64,000 nt of DNA from Sporosarcina cascadiensis (GTDB lineage Bacteria; Bacillota; Bacilli; Bacillales_A; Planococcaceae): contig NZ_WHVV01000009.1 in assembly GCF_009650995.1 (NCBI RefSeq), positions 109,705 through 173,704 of the forward strand, written 5' to 3'. Below, in pieces: positions 34,946 to 43,252 of the stretch. Under the pieces are notes generated by a model that ran no database searches, was not told where the DNA came from, and saw only the letters and a list, made by a program, of their open reading frames with translations. Numbering within the stretch: the first letter of the stretch is position 1; each line of letters opens with the position of its first letter. The position numbers and the translations under genes were made by a program.

Positions 34946-36403
34946 ATGATTACTTTTTTATTTTCTATTGTTCTATTAATTGTCGGGTATTTTACTTACG
35001 GTAAGTACATCGAGAAGATGTTCGGCGTGAAAGAGGAACGCGCAACTCCTGCATATACGAGCGGGGACGGAGTCGACTACGTGCCGATGAGCACAAAAAA
35101 GAACTCCTTAATTCAGCTCTTGAATATTGCGGGTGTCGGACCGATCTTCGGGCCGATCATGGGAGCTTTATATGGGCCTATCGCTTTTCTTTGGATCGTT
35201 ATAGGCGCTATTTTCGCAGGCGCCGTGCATGACTACTTGACGGGAATGATCTCCATCCGAAACCGTGGTGCGCATTTGCCCGAACTCGCTGGAAAGTTTC
35301 TCGGTAAAGTCATGAAGCATATCGTTAACGTATTTGCACTTCTTTTATTGGTTTTAGTCGGGACGGTTTTTGTATCCGCTCCTGCGGGACTACTTTATAA
35401 CTTAATGAACGGCTGGATGGCAATGGGCATCATTGTAACATTGATTTTCGCTTATTATATTTTGGCGACATTGCTGCCGATTGATAAGATTATCGGACGT
35501 TTTTATCCAATCTTCGGTGCTTTGCTGATTATCAGTGCACTCGGAGTAGGAGGGATGATGTTAGTGAAAGGTGCACCGATTCCCGAATTATCATTCGCGA
35601 ATATGCATCCAGATAATCTGCCGATCTTCCCATTATTATTCTTGACGATTTCATGCGGTGCTTTGTCCGGTTTCCATGCGACACAGTCACCTATTATCTC
35701 ACGTACGACACAGAAGGAAAGTCAAGGACGTAAAATTTTCTACGGAATGATGATTGCTGAGGCAATCGTCGCAATGATCTGGGCGGCTGCAGGTATGGCG
35801 TTATTTAACGGTCCGGTTGGCCTGAATGAACTGCTTGCTGCAGGAGGACCTGCACTGATCGTTAGTGAAGCATCTACGTTAATGCTTGGTGCTGTCGGCG
35901 GAACGCTCGCTATTCTTGGTGTTATCATTTTGCCGATCACTTCAGGCGATACAGCATTCCGAAGTGCACGAATGATTATTGCAGACTATATTAAATATCC
36001 GCAAGTAAAAATACTAAACCGTCTGTGGATTGCAATCCCAATGTTCGTCATCTCCATTGTGCTGACTCAGGTAGACTTCGATATCTTATGGAGATACTTC
36101 TCATGGGCGAACCAGTCGACAGCCGTAATTGCACTGTTTGTGGGGGCGATGTATCTGTTCATTGCAGGTAAGAATTACTGGGTTGCACTGATTCCCGGAA
36201 CGTTCATGCTGATGGCGACGACCACCTATATCCTGAACGCGGCCATTGGATTTGGATTGCCGATGAATGTTTCGTATATAGGTGCCTCTGTCATCTCGAT
36301 CTTCTTAGTGGCCTTGTTCTTCTACTCCGCTGTGAAAGCTCGTGCTGCACAGATTCCGTTAGAAGAAGACATTAGCGGATGGAGAGCTACCGCGGCCGAA
36401 TAA
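34946..36403 (+). CDS. cstA: CstA family carbon-starvation transporter
   Basis: Polytopic inner-membrane protein (485 residues, about 13-15 hydrophobic segments) of the CstA family, whose characterised members take up pyruvate or peptides. The conserved family region with IAGVGPIFGPIMGALYGP and GVHDYLTGM-like AGAVHDYLTGM is present. It is shorter than the roughly 600-700-residue CstA/BtsT proteins known from B. subtilis and E. coli, ending soon after the last helix. Ribosome site GAGGAGGGG. Lies just after lytST and carries a perfect cre site, so it is likely activated by LytST and repressed by CcpA in rich carbon. Confidence 0.9.
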   Translation: MITFLFSIVLLIVGYFTYGKYIEKMFGVKEERATPAYTSGDGVDYVPMSTKKNSLIQLLNIAGVGPIFGPIMGALYGPIAFLWIVIGAIFAGAVHDYLTGMISIRNRGAHLPELAGKFLGKVMKHIVNVFALLLLVLVGTVFVSAPAGLLYNLMNGWMAMGIIVTLIFAYYILATLLPIDKIIGRFYPIFGALLIISALGVGGMMLVKGAPIPELSFANMHPDNLPIFPLLFLTISCGALSGFHATQSPIISRTTQKESQGRKIFYGMMIAEAIVAMIWAAAGMALFNGPVGLNELLAAGGPALIVSEASTLMLGAVGGTLAILGVIILPITSGDTAFRSARMIIADYIKYPQVKILNRLWIAIPMFVISIVLTQVDFDILWRYFSWANQSTAVIALFVGAMYLFIAGKNYWVALIPGTFMLMATTTYILNAAIGFGLPMNVSYIGASVISIFLVALFFYSAVKARAAQIPLEEDISGWRATAAE

Positions 36404-36416
36404 ATGATTTGTCATC

Positions 36417-36450
36417 AGCCTGCTGAACGCAATAATTCAGCAGGCTTTTC
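36417..36450 (+). terminator. Terminator after cstA
   Basis: Arms AGCCTGCTGAA (36417-36427) and TTCAGCAGGCT (36436-36446), followed by TTTTC. Confidence 0.85.
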
Positions 36451-36569
36451 TATGCCTGCAGTCCAAAAGTTGAGTATGTAAAGCCTTTGTTTATATGATA
36501 GACTGAGTACATCATTACTACTAATTACAATATTTATTACTTACTTCTCTAAAAGTAACTAAATACTTT

Positions 36570-36591
36570 AAAAGTGTATTAATACACTTTT
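36570..36591. promoter_or_regulatory. 22-bp perfect palindrome before the XRE regulator
   Basis: Halves AAAAGTGTATT and AATACACTTTT form a perfect dyad centred between 36580 and 36581. A related half-site AAAAGTAACT lies at 36551-36560. Its place 21 bases before the GTG start suggests the operator of the XRE protein that follows. Confidence 0.65.
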
Positions 36592-36611
36592 GGTGTAAAA
36601 GGGGTGCTTAG

Positions 36612-37070
36612 GTGAATAAACAGACCGTGATTGATTTAATACTTCCACGATTGAAGTTGGTTCGTACGGAAATGAATTATACGCAGGATCAGATGGCGAA
36701 GATATTGGGGATTTCAAAGAAGACGCTTGTCCAATTGGAGAAAGGCCGCCAAGAGCTGAGCTGGACGGTTGCGGCTGCGGTTTGTGCGCTGTTCCGGGAA
36801 AGTTCGTTATTGCGGTCAGTCATGGGGGATGATCCGGTAGAATTGGCGGAGATTGCTGTGCATCCGGTGATTCATTCACGCGAGATCGGCTCTGCAGCTG
36901 CGGTTAATTGGTGGACGGAAGTCGGTCAGTGGCAGCAATATCGTCTGCAGCAGCATACTGCAGGAGGACATTACCGGATTATCGAAGCTGGAGGAAAACG
37001 TCTTTTCATTACGGGGGATAAAGAAATAGCATTGGCTGAATTTAAAAGATATATGGATATAGTGATGTGA
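36612..37070 (+). CDS. XRE-type HTH transcriptional regulator
   Basis: A 152-residue protein with an N-terminal XRE/Cro helix-turn-helix (about residues 13-65: RTEMNYTQDQMAKILGISKKTLVQLEKGRQEL). The C-terminal part (about 90-150) contains a Trp-rich segment (NWWTEVGQWQQYRL) and may bind a ligand or partner; it was not recognised. GTG start follows AAAAGGGG. Target genes unknown; its own promoter is the obvious one given the upstream palindrome. Confidence 0.8.
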   Translation: MNKQTVIDLILPRLKLVRTEMNYTQDQMAKILGISKKTLVQLEKGRQELSWTVAAAVCALFRESSLLRSVMGDDPVELAEIAVHPVIHSREIGSAAAVNWWTEVGQWQQYRLQQHTAGGHYRIIEAGGKRLFITGDKEIALAEFKRYMDIVM

Positions 37071-37148
37071 AGATGGAAATATAATGATTTTATTGGTATA
37101 TGAAAATAGTATAAATGTGTTATAAAGATAACAAACCTGGCCGCATAT

Positions 37149-37925
37149 TTATGCAGTCGGGTTTTCAATTGTAAAGCTGAATTTTTGTGCTGTGGCAAAT
37201 ACACCGTTTTTGAATGTTCGTTCTTCAAAGTATACTTGATCTTCTGAATCTACCAGCAGGACTGTCGTGCAACGGGTGCCGTATTCTTTTGAAGCGATGA
37301 ATATGGAAGACAGCATACTTTCCAGTTCTCCTCCGACACCTGTGTCCGGCAATTGCTCAGATGGAAACCTTTCTGCGCGCTGCATCATATTAAATAAAAC
37401 ATCTACATCAATTTCATTTGTGCTTTCTGCATAATCGCATAGAAGTTTTTTTACCGCTTCCGTTTTCGGCCACGGCGTATTCATGAAGGCGTTGCTCAGA
37501 CCATGTGTGCCGTTTTTTAGGTGTTCGGTTTTCTGTTCGATGTTGGAGTAATAGTATAGTTCTTCACTGGATCCCACCAGCACATTGAACCCGCTGTATT
37601 CATTTTTGCTGTTATGTAATTGTTCGAGGAAGTCCTCAGGTGTTTCATTCGATTGGAGATAGGAAGAGACGATATGCCCCCGTGACTGCCCGCCGGTTTC
37701 AGGAAGAGAGAAATCACGGTGATTTGTCAGGGCTGCGATCTTTCCCTGCTTATTGATGCCGAGCCATGTGCCCATTTGCTCTAGATCGCGTCCTGCCAGG
37801 ATATCAGGATAATCCGACCAGAAATCTGCAGGGGTAGTCGGCCGGTTGTATGCTTCGTCGCGGTTTGCCATCATAATAAGTTTATATTTGGGGTGTTTTT
37901 GTAATTGAAAAGCCAATAAACACAT
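37149..37925 (-). CDS. NRDE family protein (TANGO2-like)
   Basis: A 258-residue protein with the diagnostic Asn21-Arg22-Asp23-Glu24 motif right after a short N-terminal strand, beginning MCLLAF with Cys2, a possible N-terminal nucleophile after Met removal. Family members occur from bacteria to humans (TANGO2) and have been connected with haem or acyl-CoA handling, but the reaction is not settled. Convergent with the XRE gene; an imperfect hairpin with a TTTTC end near 37135-37165 may separate them. Confidence 0.85.
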   Translation of the reverse strand: MCLLAFQLQKHPKYKLIMMANRDEAYNRPTTPADFWSDYPDILAGRDLEQMGTWLGINKQGKIAALTNHRDFSLPETGGQSRGHIVSSYLQSNETPEDFLEQLHNSKNEYSGFNVLVGSSEELYYYSNIEQKTEHLKNGTHGLSNAFMNTPWPKTEAVKKLLCDYAESTNEIDVDVLFNMMQRAERFPSEQLPDTGVGGELESMLSSIFIASKEYGTRCTTVLLVDSEDQVYFEERTFKNGVFATAQKFSFTIENPTA

Positions 37926-38088
37926 GGTTCTCAGCCTCCGTGTTGTGTATTTTTGGTTAGTGTACCATGAGCCTTCTTGTTTGGCGAGTTGTGCCAGGCT
38001 GTTTCTAATTATAAAGCAATTAATGCAAATTATTACTTGGTTTGTTTGTTATTAATCAAACAAGTGTTAGATGTGTTTGTATTTCTTG

Positions 38089-38117
38089 TTGACGTTTCCT
38101 CATAAGAAGTTTAATAT
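38089..38117 (+). promoter_or_regulatory. Promoter of the DUF2087 regulator gene
   Basis: TTGACG (38089-38094), 17-base spacer, TAATAT (38112-38117). Around it lie several TGTTTG/CAAACA half-sites: inverted pair TTGTTTG (38042-38048) and CAAACAA (38057-38063), a 13-bp direct repeat GATGTGTTTGTAT at 38070-38082 and 38175-38187, and AAAGTAAAC against GTTTGCTTT near 38127-38158. Together they suggest a multi-site operator, perhaps for autoregulation. The 37926-38187 gap holds nothing else. Confidence 0.65.
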
Positions 38118-38187
38118 AACAGATATAAAGTAAACGATTATATACTTTGTTTGCTTTAATTCAAATATTAAATGGATGTGTTTGTAT

Positions 38188-38940
38188 ATGGAGCTATCAG
38201 CGCTTTTTTGGAATTCTTCTTTATCTGAGATGAAGAAAGGCTATATCGAACAGGAGGATACTTATATTTGTCTGCTGTGCGGTACGAAAACAGAAAAAGG
38301 AATTATTTATCCTTATGAGAATATGTTTTATGATGCAGAGAGATACATGAGAATTCATATTGAATGCACTCACTGTTCTGTATTTGATTATTTGACCGGG
38401 TTAGATAAGAAGCTGACGGGTCTCACAGATCACCAAAGGGACCTTCTTCGTCTATTCTATCGGGGGAAGAGTGATAAAGAGATTCAGCAGGAACTTGAAA
38501 TTGGAAGTCTTTCTACAGTCCGGCATCATCGGTTTGTATTAAAGGAAAAAGAACGGCAGGCCAAGACATTTTTAGCCATGATGGAACTGCTGAATGAACG
38601 GGACGACCTCGCCCCGGCTTTCGTGCATCCTCATACTACTGCAAAACTGATTGACAGCCGATATAATATTACGGAACAAGAGCAACAGGAAACGATTGCA
38701 AAATTCTTCTCTGAAGGAAACGGCGGTCCCATTAAAAAGTTTCCCCCGAAGGAAAAGCAGCGTCTGATTGTTCTGCGAGAGATTGCAAAACAGTTTAGTT
38801 CTGAAATCATCTACAATGAGCAGGAAATAAATAACATTTTGAAAGCTGTTTATAAAGATTATGTGTTGATCAGAAGATATTTAATTGAATATGGATTTTT
38901 GGATCGTGCACAGGACGGAAGCCAGTATTGGCTAAAATAA
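38188..38940 (+). CDS. DUF2087 domain transcriptional regulator
   Basis: About 250 residues. The N-terminal part has two CxxC pairs (CLLCGTK, CTHCSVF; zinc-binding likely), the centre a LuxR-like helix-turn-helix (LTDHQRDLLRLFYRGKSDKEIQ...LSTVRHH, about 98-140), and the end a DUF2087 domain (PPKEKQRLIVLREIA...YKDYVLIRRYLIEYGFLDR). ATG 38188 is chosen; ATG 38176 adds four residues and neither has a strong ribosome site. The gene is 25 bases before a GIY-YIG gene, a pairing also known elsewhere in Bacillales. Signal and targets unknown. Confidence 0.75.
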   Translation: MELSALFWNSSLSEMKKGYIEQEDTYICLLCGTKTEKGIIYPYENMFYDAERYMRIHIECTHCSVFDYLTGLDKKLTGLTDHQRDLLRLFYRGKSDKEIQQELEIGSLSTVRHHRFVLKEKERQAKTFLAMMELLNERDDLAPAFVHPHTTAKLIDSRYNITEQEQQETIAKFFSEGNGGPIKKFPPKEKQRLIVLREIAKQFSSEIIYNEQEINNILKAVYKDYVLIRRYLIEYGFLDRAQDGSQYWLK

Positions 38941-38965
38941 ATGAGACGAAGGCAGGAATGGCAAA

Positions 38966-39322
38966 ATGGATCGAAAAAAAGAATTGAAGCAGATTTATAA
39001 GGAGACTACAATTGAGGCTGGTGTTTTTCAAATTAAGAACAATGCCAATCAAAAGATTTTCATAGGAAGCACACGGAATTTCAAGACACTGAACGGTGTG
39101 AAATTCAGTTTGGAAACGGGCGTTTATATAAATGAGCAGCTTCAGAAAGATTGGAAAGCATTTGGCAAAGAAGCTTTTCAAATAGATATCTTAGAAACGC
39201 TGGAAAAGAAAGAAAGTCTCTATTTTAATGAAAAAGAAGCGCTGGCTGATCTGGAGAATAAGTGGCTCGAAAAACTTCAGCCGTATGGAAACCGAGGTTA
39301 TAATTCCAAAAAACTTTCTTGA
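38966..39322 (+). CDS. GIY-YIG nuclease family protein
   Basis: A 118-residue protein resembling the small GIY-YIG group that accompanies DUF2087 regulators. The expected motif is degenerate: AGVFQIKNNANQKIFIGSTRNF holds GVF and FIG in place of GIY and YIG, with the following conserved Arg (STR) and a later Glu/Asn (EALADLENKWLEKLQPYGNRGYN). Whether it still cuts DNA is open. Cotranscribed with the DUF2087 gene. No terminator was seen in the 216 bases after it. Confidence 0.7.
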   Translation: MDRKKELKQIYKETTIEAGVFQIKNNANQKIFIGSTRNFKTLNGVKFSLETGVYINEQLQKDWKAFGKEAFQIDILETLEKKESLYFNEKEALADLENKWLEKLQPYGNRGYNSKKLS

Positions 39323-39481
39323 TTTAGGCTCATCCTTTTCTTTTGTTACGGCCAATCAGCCTATTGAGCATCATAAAAATTGTTCTGCAGTGTACCAAAC
39401 AAGTTATCTTGGGCAGACTTTGGTGAAAATCTTGAGTAGTTGTATGAAGTACGCTTTAATGTACCGCGGCTTTCTTCCATT

Positions 39482-39506
39482 GTTTAAAAATAGTTCGGAT
39501 GGGAAT
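39482..39506 (+). promoter_or_regulatory. Sigma-B promoter before the stress protein gene
   Basis: GTTTAA (39482-39487), 13-base spacer, GGGAAT (39501-39506): both boxes match the general-stress sigma-B consensus (GTTTAA, GGGWAW). It lies 32 bases before the ATG. Confidence 0.8.
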
Positions 39507-39538
39507 AGTAGAAGTAATCGCGAAAGGAGCGGACGCAG

Positions 39539-39952
39539 ATGACTGCAAAAGATACTGTGAAGAAAATTCTTGACGAAAGTTTTATCGGGACAATGGCGAC
39601 GGTGGACAATAATAAGCCATACACCCGCTATATGACATTTATGAATGATGGATTGACCCTGTATACACCCACTAACAAAAAGACTGAAAAGGTGGATGAG
39701 CTGAAGGATAATCCTTACACGCATATCCTGCTTGGCTATGATGGGGAAGGATTCGGAGACGCATTTGTTGAATATTTGGGACGTGTCTCCATTTCATCCG
39801 ATGAAGGACTGAAAGAAAAGATTTGGAATGACCAGATGAAAAACTGGTTTGAAGGACCTGATGATCCGAATCTCGTGATTTTGAAAATTGAGCCTGAATC
39901 AATCCGCCTGATGAATAAAAAAGGACAGCCGCCAGAAGATATTACGATCTAA
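39539..39952 (+). CDS. Pyridoxamine 5'-phosphate oxidase-like general stress protein
   Basis: A 137-residue split-barrel flavin-binding protein of the general-stress-protein-26 group (YdaG-like). Visible: FIGTMATVDNNKPYTRYMTFMNDG, the typical strand pair of the FMN-binding barrel, and LTLYTPTNKKTEKVDELKDNP. Reaction unknown; such proteins bind flavin or F420-type cofactors. AAGGAGC ribosome site, and a consensus sigma-B promoter right upstream, which fits B. subtilis YdaG being a sigma-B regulon member. Confidence 0.85.
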   Translation: MTAKDTVKKILDESFIGTMATVDNNKPYTRYMTFMNDGLTLYTPTNKKTEKVDELKDNPYTHILLGYDGEGFGDAFVEYLGRVSISSDEGLKEKIWNDQMKNWFEGPDDPNLVILKIEPESIRLMNKKGQPPEDITI

Positions 39953-39962
39953 TTGGCATAGG

Positions 39963-39998
39963 AACAGCCGACCTGCAGAGGTTTGGCTGTTTTTTTTA
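39963..39998 (+). terminator. Terminator after the stress protein gene
   Basis: Outer arms AACAGCC (39963-39969) and GGCTGTT (39985-39991), inner CCT/AGG pairing, then a long T-run. Confidence 0.85.
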
Positions 39999-40049
39999 CG
40001 CCTTACATGATGTTGCTGCGGAAATAGGCAGCAAACCCGCTAATTCCCA

Positions 40050-40101
40050 TTGATTGAACATCATGATGGTGGGTATAATACAACGAAAGGAACACTTGTT
40101 C
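40050..40101 (+). promoter_or_regulatory. Promoter with LexA (SOS) box before polY2
   Basis: TTGATT (40050-40055), 18-base spacer, TATAAT (40074-40079), then GAACACTTGTTC (40090-40101), a perfect GAAC-N4-GTTC dyad of the Gram-positive LexA/DinR box. The box lies at the expected transcription start, 20 bases before the ATG. Confidence 0.82.
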
Positions 40102-40121
40102 TTGCGGAGGGTGAAGGCCAT

Positions 40122-41372
40122 ATGGTGCAATTACCGAATAAACAAATCGCCTGTCTCGATATGCGCAGTTTTTATGCAAGCTGCGCGGCAGCTATTGAAG
40201 GGCTTGACGTAATGGAAACCCCGATTGCGATTATCGGCAACATCGAACGCAAGGGAGGCGTTGTCCTGGCTGCTTCACCGCCGCTCAAAAAACAGTTCGG
40301 CATCAAGACAGGCATGCGGCTGTATGAAATTCCGAATGATCCGAGCATCCGGCTGATCGAACCGAAAATGCAATTTTACATTGATGTCTCGATGGAGCTG
40401 ACAAAGCTGCTGAACCGCTATGTGCCGAAAGAAGCGATTCATGTATACAGTATTGATGAAAGTTTTGTCGATTTTACAGGGACGGAAAAGTTATGGGGCC
40501 CCTTAGAAAATCTGATTGACAGGATACAGGATGAACTGTACCGGCAGTTTCAGCTGCGTTCTGCCTGCGGAGTAGGGCCGAATATGCTGCTGTCGAAACT
40601 GGCGCTTGATCTGGAAGCGAAGAAAACAGGAGTGGCATACTGGACGTACGAGGATGTACCGGAGAAACTGTGGCCAATTGCGCCGCTTCGTAATATGTGG
40701 GGGATTGGACGGAGGCTGGAACGGACGCTTGAGGATATGGGGGTGTATTCAGTCGGTGATTTGGCGCACACACCGCTCGATTATCTTGAGAGGAAGTTTG
40801 GCGTCATGGGAAATCAGCTGTATTATCATGCGCACGGTATTGATTATTCGGAGCTCGGCTCGGTATTAATCGAAGGGCAGATCAGCTATGGGAAAGGCCA
40901 GACATTGCTGCGCGATTACATAACAATGGACGAAATTTTAACGGTGGTGCTCGAAATGTGTGAGGATACGGCAATGCGCACACGGCTGGCGGGCAAGAAA
41001 GGGAGGACGGTCCAGCTCTCTTTCGGCTACTCAAAACATGCACTCGGCGGTGGATTTAACCGGAGAAAAACGCTGACGGAAGCAACGGATCAAACTATGA
41101 TTGTTTACCGCATCTGTATGGAACTGATAGAAATCTATCACGACGGCCGGCCGGTCCGCCACATTTCTGTCAGTCTTGCCAATCTCGAAGAATCTTACGG
41201 TCTGCAGCTCAGTCTGTTTGAACCATCGAACTGGAAACAGCAGCAAATCGGACGTGTAATGGATGAACTGCGGATGAAATATGGCTCAGCCTCCATTCTG
41301 CGTGCTGTCTCTGTTACGTCAGGAGGAACTGCTTACCGCAGGAATCAATTGATTGGCGGTCATTATAAATGA
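40122..41372 (+). CDS. yqjW: Y-family DNA polymerase PolY2 (YqjW/UvrX-like)
   Basis: Damage-inducible translesion polymerase, 416 residues from ATG 40122; the frame open to 40050 would run over the promoter and is rejected. Catalytic Asp13 (CLDMRSFYAS) and Asp112-Glu113 (SIDESF) are present, then a helix-hairpin-helix region (WGIGRRLERTLEDMGVYSVGDL). Near the C-terminus QLSLF is a textbook beta-clamp-binding motif. GGAGGG precedes the start. A LexA box sits at the promoter. Gene order proI-yqjP-yqjQ...yqjW is as in B. subtilis, with about 11 kb of extra genes between. Confidence 0.93.
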   Translation: MVQLPNKQIACLDMRSFYASCAAAIEGLDVMETPIAIIGNIERKGGVVLAASPPLKKQFGIKTGMRLYEIPNDPSIRLIEPKMQFYIDVSMELTKLLNRYVPKEAIHVYSIDESFVDFTGTEKLWGPLENLIDRIQDELYRQFQLRSACGVGPNMLLSKLALDLEAKKTGVAYWTYEDVPEKLWPIAPLRNMWGIGRRLERTLEDMGVYSVGDLAHTPLDYLERKFGVMGNQLYYHAHGIDYSELGSVLIEGQISYGKGQTLLRDYITMDEILTVVLEMCEDTAMRTRLAGKKGRTVQLSFGYSKHALGGGFNRRKTLTEATDQTMIVYRICMELIEIYHDGRPVRHISVSLANLEESYGLQLSLFEPSNWKQQQIGRVMDELRMKYGSASILRAVSVTSGGTAYRRNQLIGGHYK

Positions 41373-41491
41373 TGCAGGCTGTTTGAATTATTTCAGAAAC
41401 CGAAAAATTGCATTTCCGGAACTTCCGGTATAGCAAGCAGTCTGATAAAATCAAATAGAAACTAGGCCGTCTTACGCAAGGAGGAACAAAT

Positions 41492-43252
41492 ATGAAAGTG
41501 TTAGTTGATTTGGGCTGGTTTTTTAAAGAACGGAAAAAGCAGTATATTATCGGGGTGACTGCCTTAATGCTCGTTGCGGTACTGCAGCTTGCACCTCCGA
41601 AAATCATTGGAATGATTGTCGATGCTGTGGCAGAAGGAACGCTCACTGCGGGCATGCTGAAGCGATGGATGATTATTCTGGCGGCGGCAGGCGTCTTAAT
41701 GTACATGGGCCGTTATTTATGGCGAGTGATGATCTTTGGTTCTGCCGTTTATCTGGCACGAACAATGAGAGAGCGCTTATTCCAGCATTTTACCCGTATG
41801 TCTCCCTCGTTTTATCAGCGCAGGAGAGTCGGGGATCTGATGGCGCACGCGACTAACGACATCAGTGCTGTACAGCAGACGGCAGGTATGGGAATCTTGA
41901 CGCTTGCCGATTCAGTGTCGACCGGCGGGTTTGTCATTTTGACAATGGCATTGACGATCAGCTGGAAATTGACGCTGATTGCATTGATCCCGATTCCGTT
42001 CATGGTTATTCTGACAAGTTATTATGGACGGTTGCTGCGCCGGCGTTTTATGGTTGCCCAGGAAGCCTTCTCGGATTTAAATGACAAGACGCAGGAAAGT
42101 ATTTCAGGCATCAAAGTACTGAAAACATTCGGTCAGCAAAAAGAAGATATTAAAGCGTTTACCGAACGTTCAGAAAAAGTAGTGCAAAAAAATATGCGGG
42201 TTGCTAAAATCGATGCATTATTTGATCCAACGATTGCCTTGATTTTTGCGGTGTCTTATATTTTGGCGTTTGTCTTCGGCACCCGTTTCATCATAGCCGG
42301 CGACTTGAAGATTGGTGAACTGATTGCATTTATTTCATATCTCGGACTTTTAACATGGCCGATGTTTGCCATAGGTTTCTTATTTAATATCGTGGAACGC
42401 GGGAATGCTTCTTACAGCAGAATTCAAGACTTACTGTCGGTAGAGCAGGAAATTCAGGACCGTCCCGGCGCGGTTGATGAGCTGCCTCAAGGAGATATTG
42501 TATTTGATATTGGCACCTTTACGTTTCCTGACGATACGGAATCGGCGCTGCGGGATATTCACTTTACATTGAAGCAGGGTGAGACACTCGGCATAGTAGG
42601 AAGGACAGGATCAGGGAAAACCGCTATTCTGAAATTGCTCATGCGTGAGTTCGAAGGGTATACGGGCTCAATTACGTATGGCGGAATACCGATCACGCGG
42701 TATAAGAAAGAAAGTCTGCGGCGGGCGATCGGCTATGTTCCGCAAGATCATTTCCTCTTCTCTACAACGCTGGGTGAGAATATCGCTTTTACAAATCCTG
42801 CCATTGATCAGCAGGAAATTGTGGCGGCTGCAAAAGCGGCACATATTCATGAAGATATTCTGGCGTTCGCCGATGGGTATGAAACGATGGTCGGAGAACG
42901 CGGCGTGTCGCTGTCAGGCGGACAAAGACAACGAATCTCAATCGCGCGTGCGCTGCTGATGAATCCGGAGCTGCTGCTTCTGGATGACTCGCTCTCAGCA
43001 GTCGATGCCAGAACAGAAGAGGCTATTCTGCATTCATTAAAAGAGCAGCGGACAGGTAAGACGACTGTCATCACATCACATCGTCTGAGCGCGATTCAAC
43101 ATGCACATCAGATTATTGTGATGGAAGAAGGAAAAGTGGCAGAAATAGGAGATCATCAAAGCTTGCTGAAGAAGCAGGGAATCTACAAAGAGATGTACGA
43201 ACTGCAGCAGCTTGAGTCGATTGTGGAGCAAGGAGGCGAGACATATGAATAA
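41492..43252 (+). CDS. ABC exporter half-transporter with degenerate ATP site (YheI/BmrC-like)
   Basis: 586 residues: six transmembrane helices (about 15-300) then a nucleotide-binding domain with Walker A GRTGSGKT, signature LSGGQRQR and a Walker B ending LLLLDDSLSAVD, so the catalytic Glu is replaced by Asp. This is the mark of the degenerate-site subunit in heterodimeric multidrug exporters such as BmrCD. AAGGAGGA ribosome site. Overlaps its partner gene by 8 bases. Drug substrates cannot be told from sequence. Confidence 0.88.
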   Translation: MKVLVDLGWFFKERKKQYIIGVTALMLVAVLQLAPPKIIGMIVDAVAEGTLTAGMLKRWMIILAAAGVLMYMGRYLWRVMIFGSAVYLARTMRERLFQHFTRMSPSFYQRRRVGDLMAHATNDISAVQQTAGMGILTLADSVSTGGFVILTMALTISWKLTLIALIPIPFMVILTSYYGRLLRRRFMVAQEAFSDLNDKTQESISGIKVLKTFGQQKEDIKAFTERSEKVVQKNMRVAKIDALFDPTIALIFAVSYILAFVFGTRFIIAGDLKIGELIAFISYLGLLTWPMFAIGFLFNIVERGNASYSRIQDLLSVEQEIQDRPGAVDELPQGDIVFDIGTFTFPDDTESALRDIHFTLKQGETLGIVGRTGSGKTAILKLLMREFEGYTGSITYGGIPITRYKKESLRRAIGYVPQDHFLFSTTLGENIAFTNPAIDQQEIVAAAKAAHIHEDILAFADGYETMVGERGVSLSGGQRQRISIARALLMNPELLLLDDSLSAVDARTEEAILHSLKEQRTGKTTVITSHRLSAIQHAHQIIVMEEGKVAEIGDHQSLLKKQGIYKEMYELQQLESIVEQGGETYE

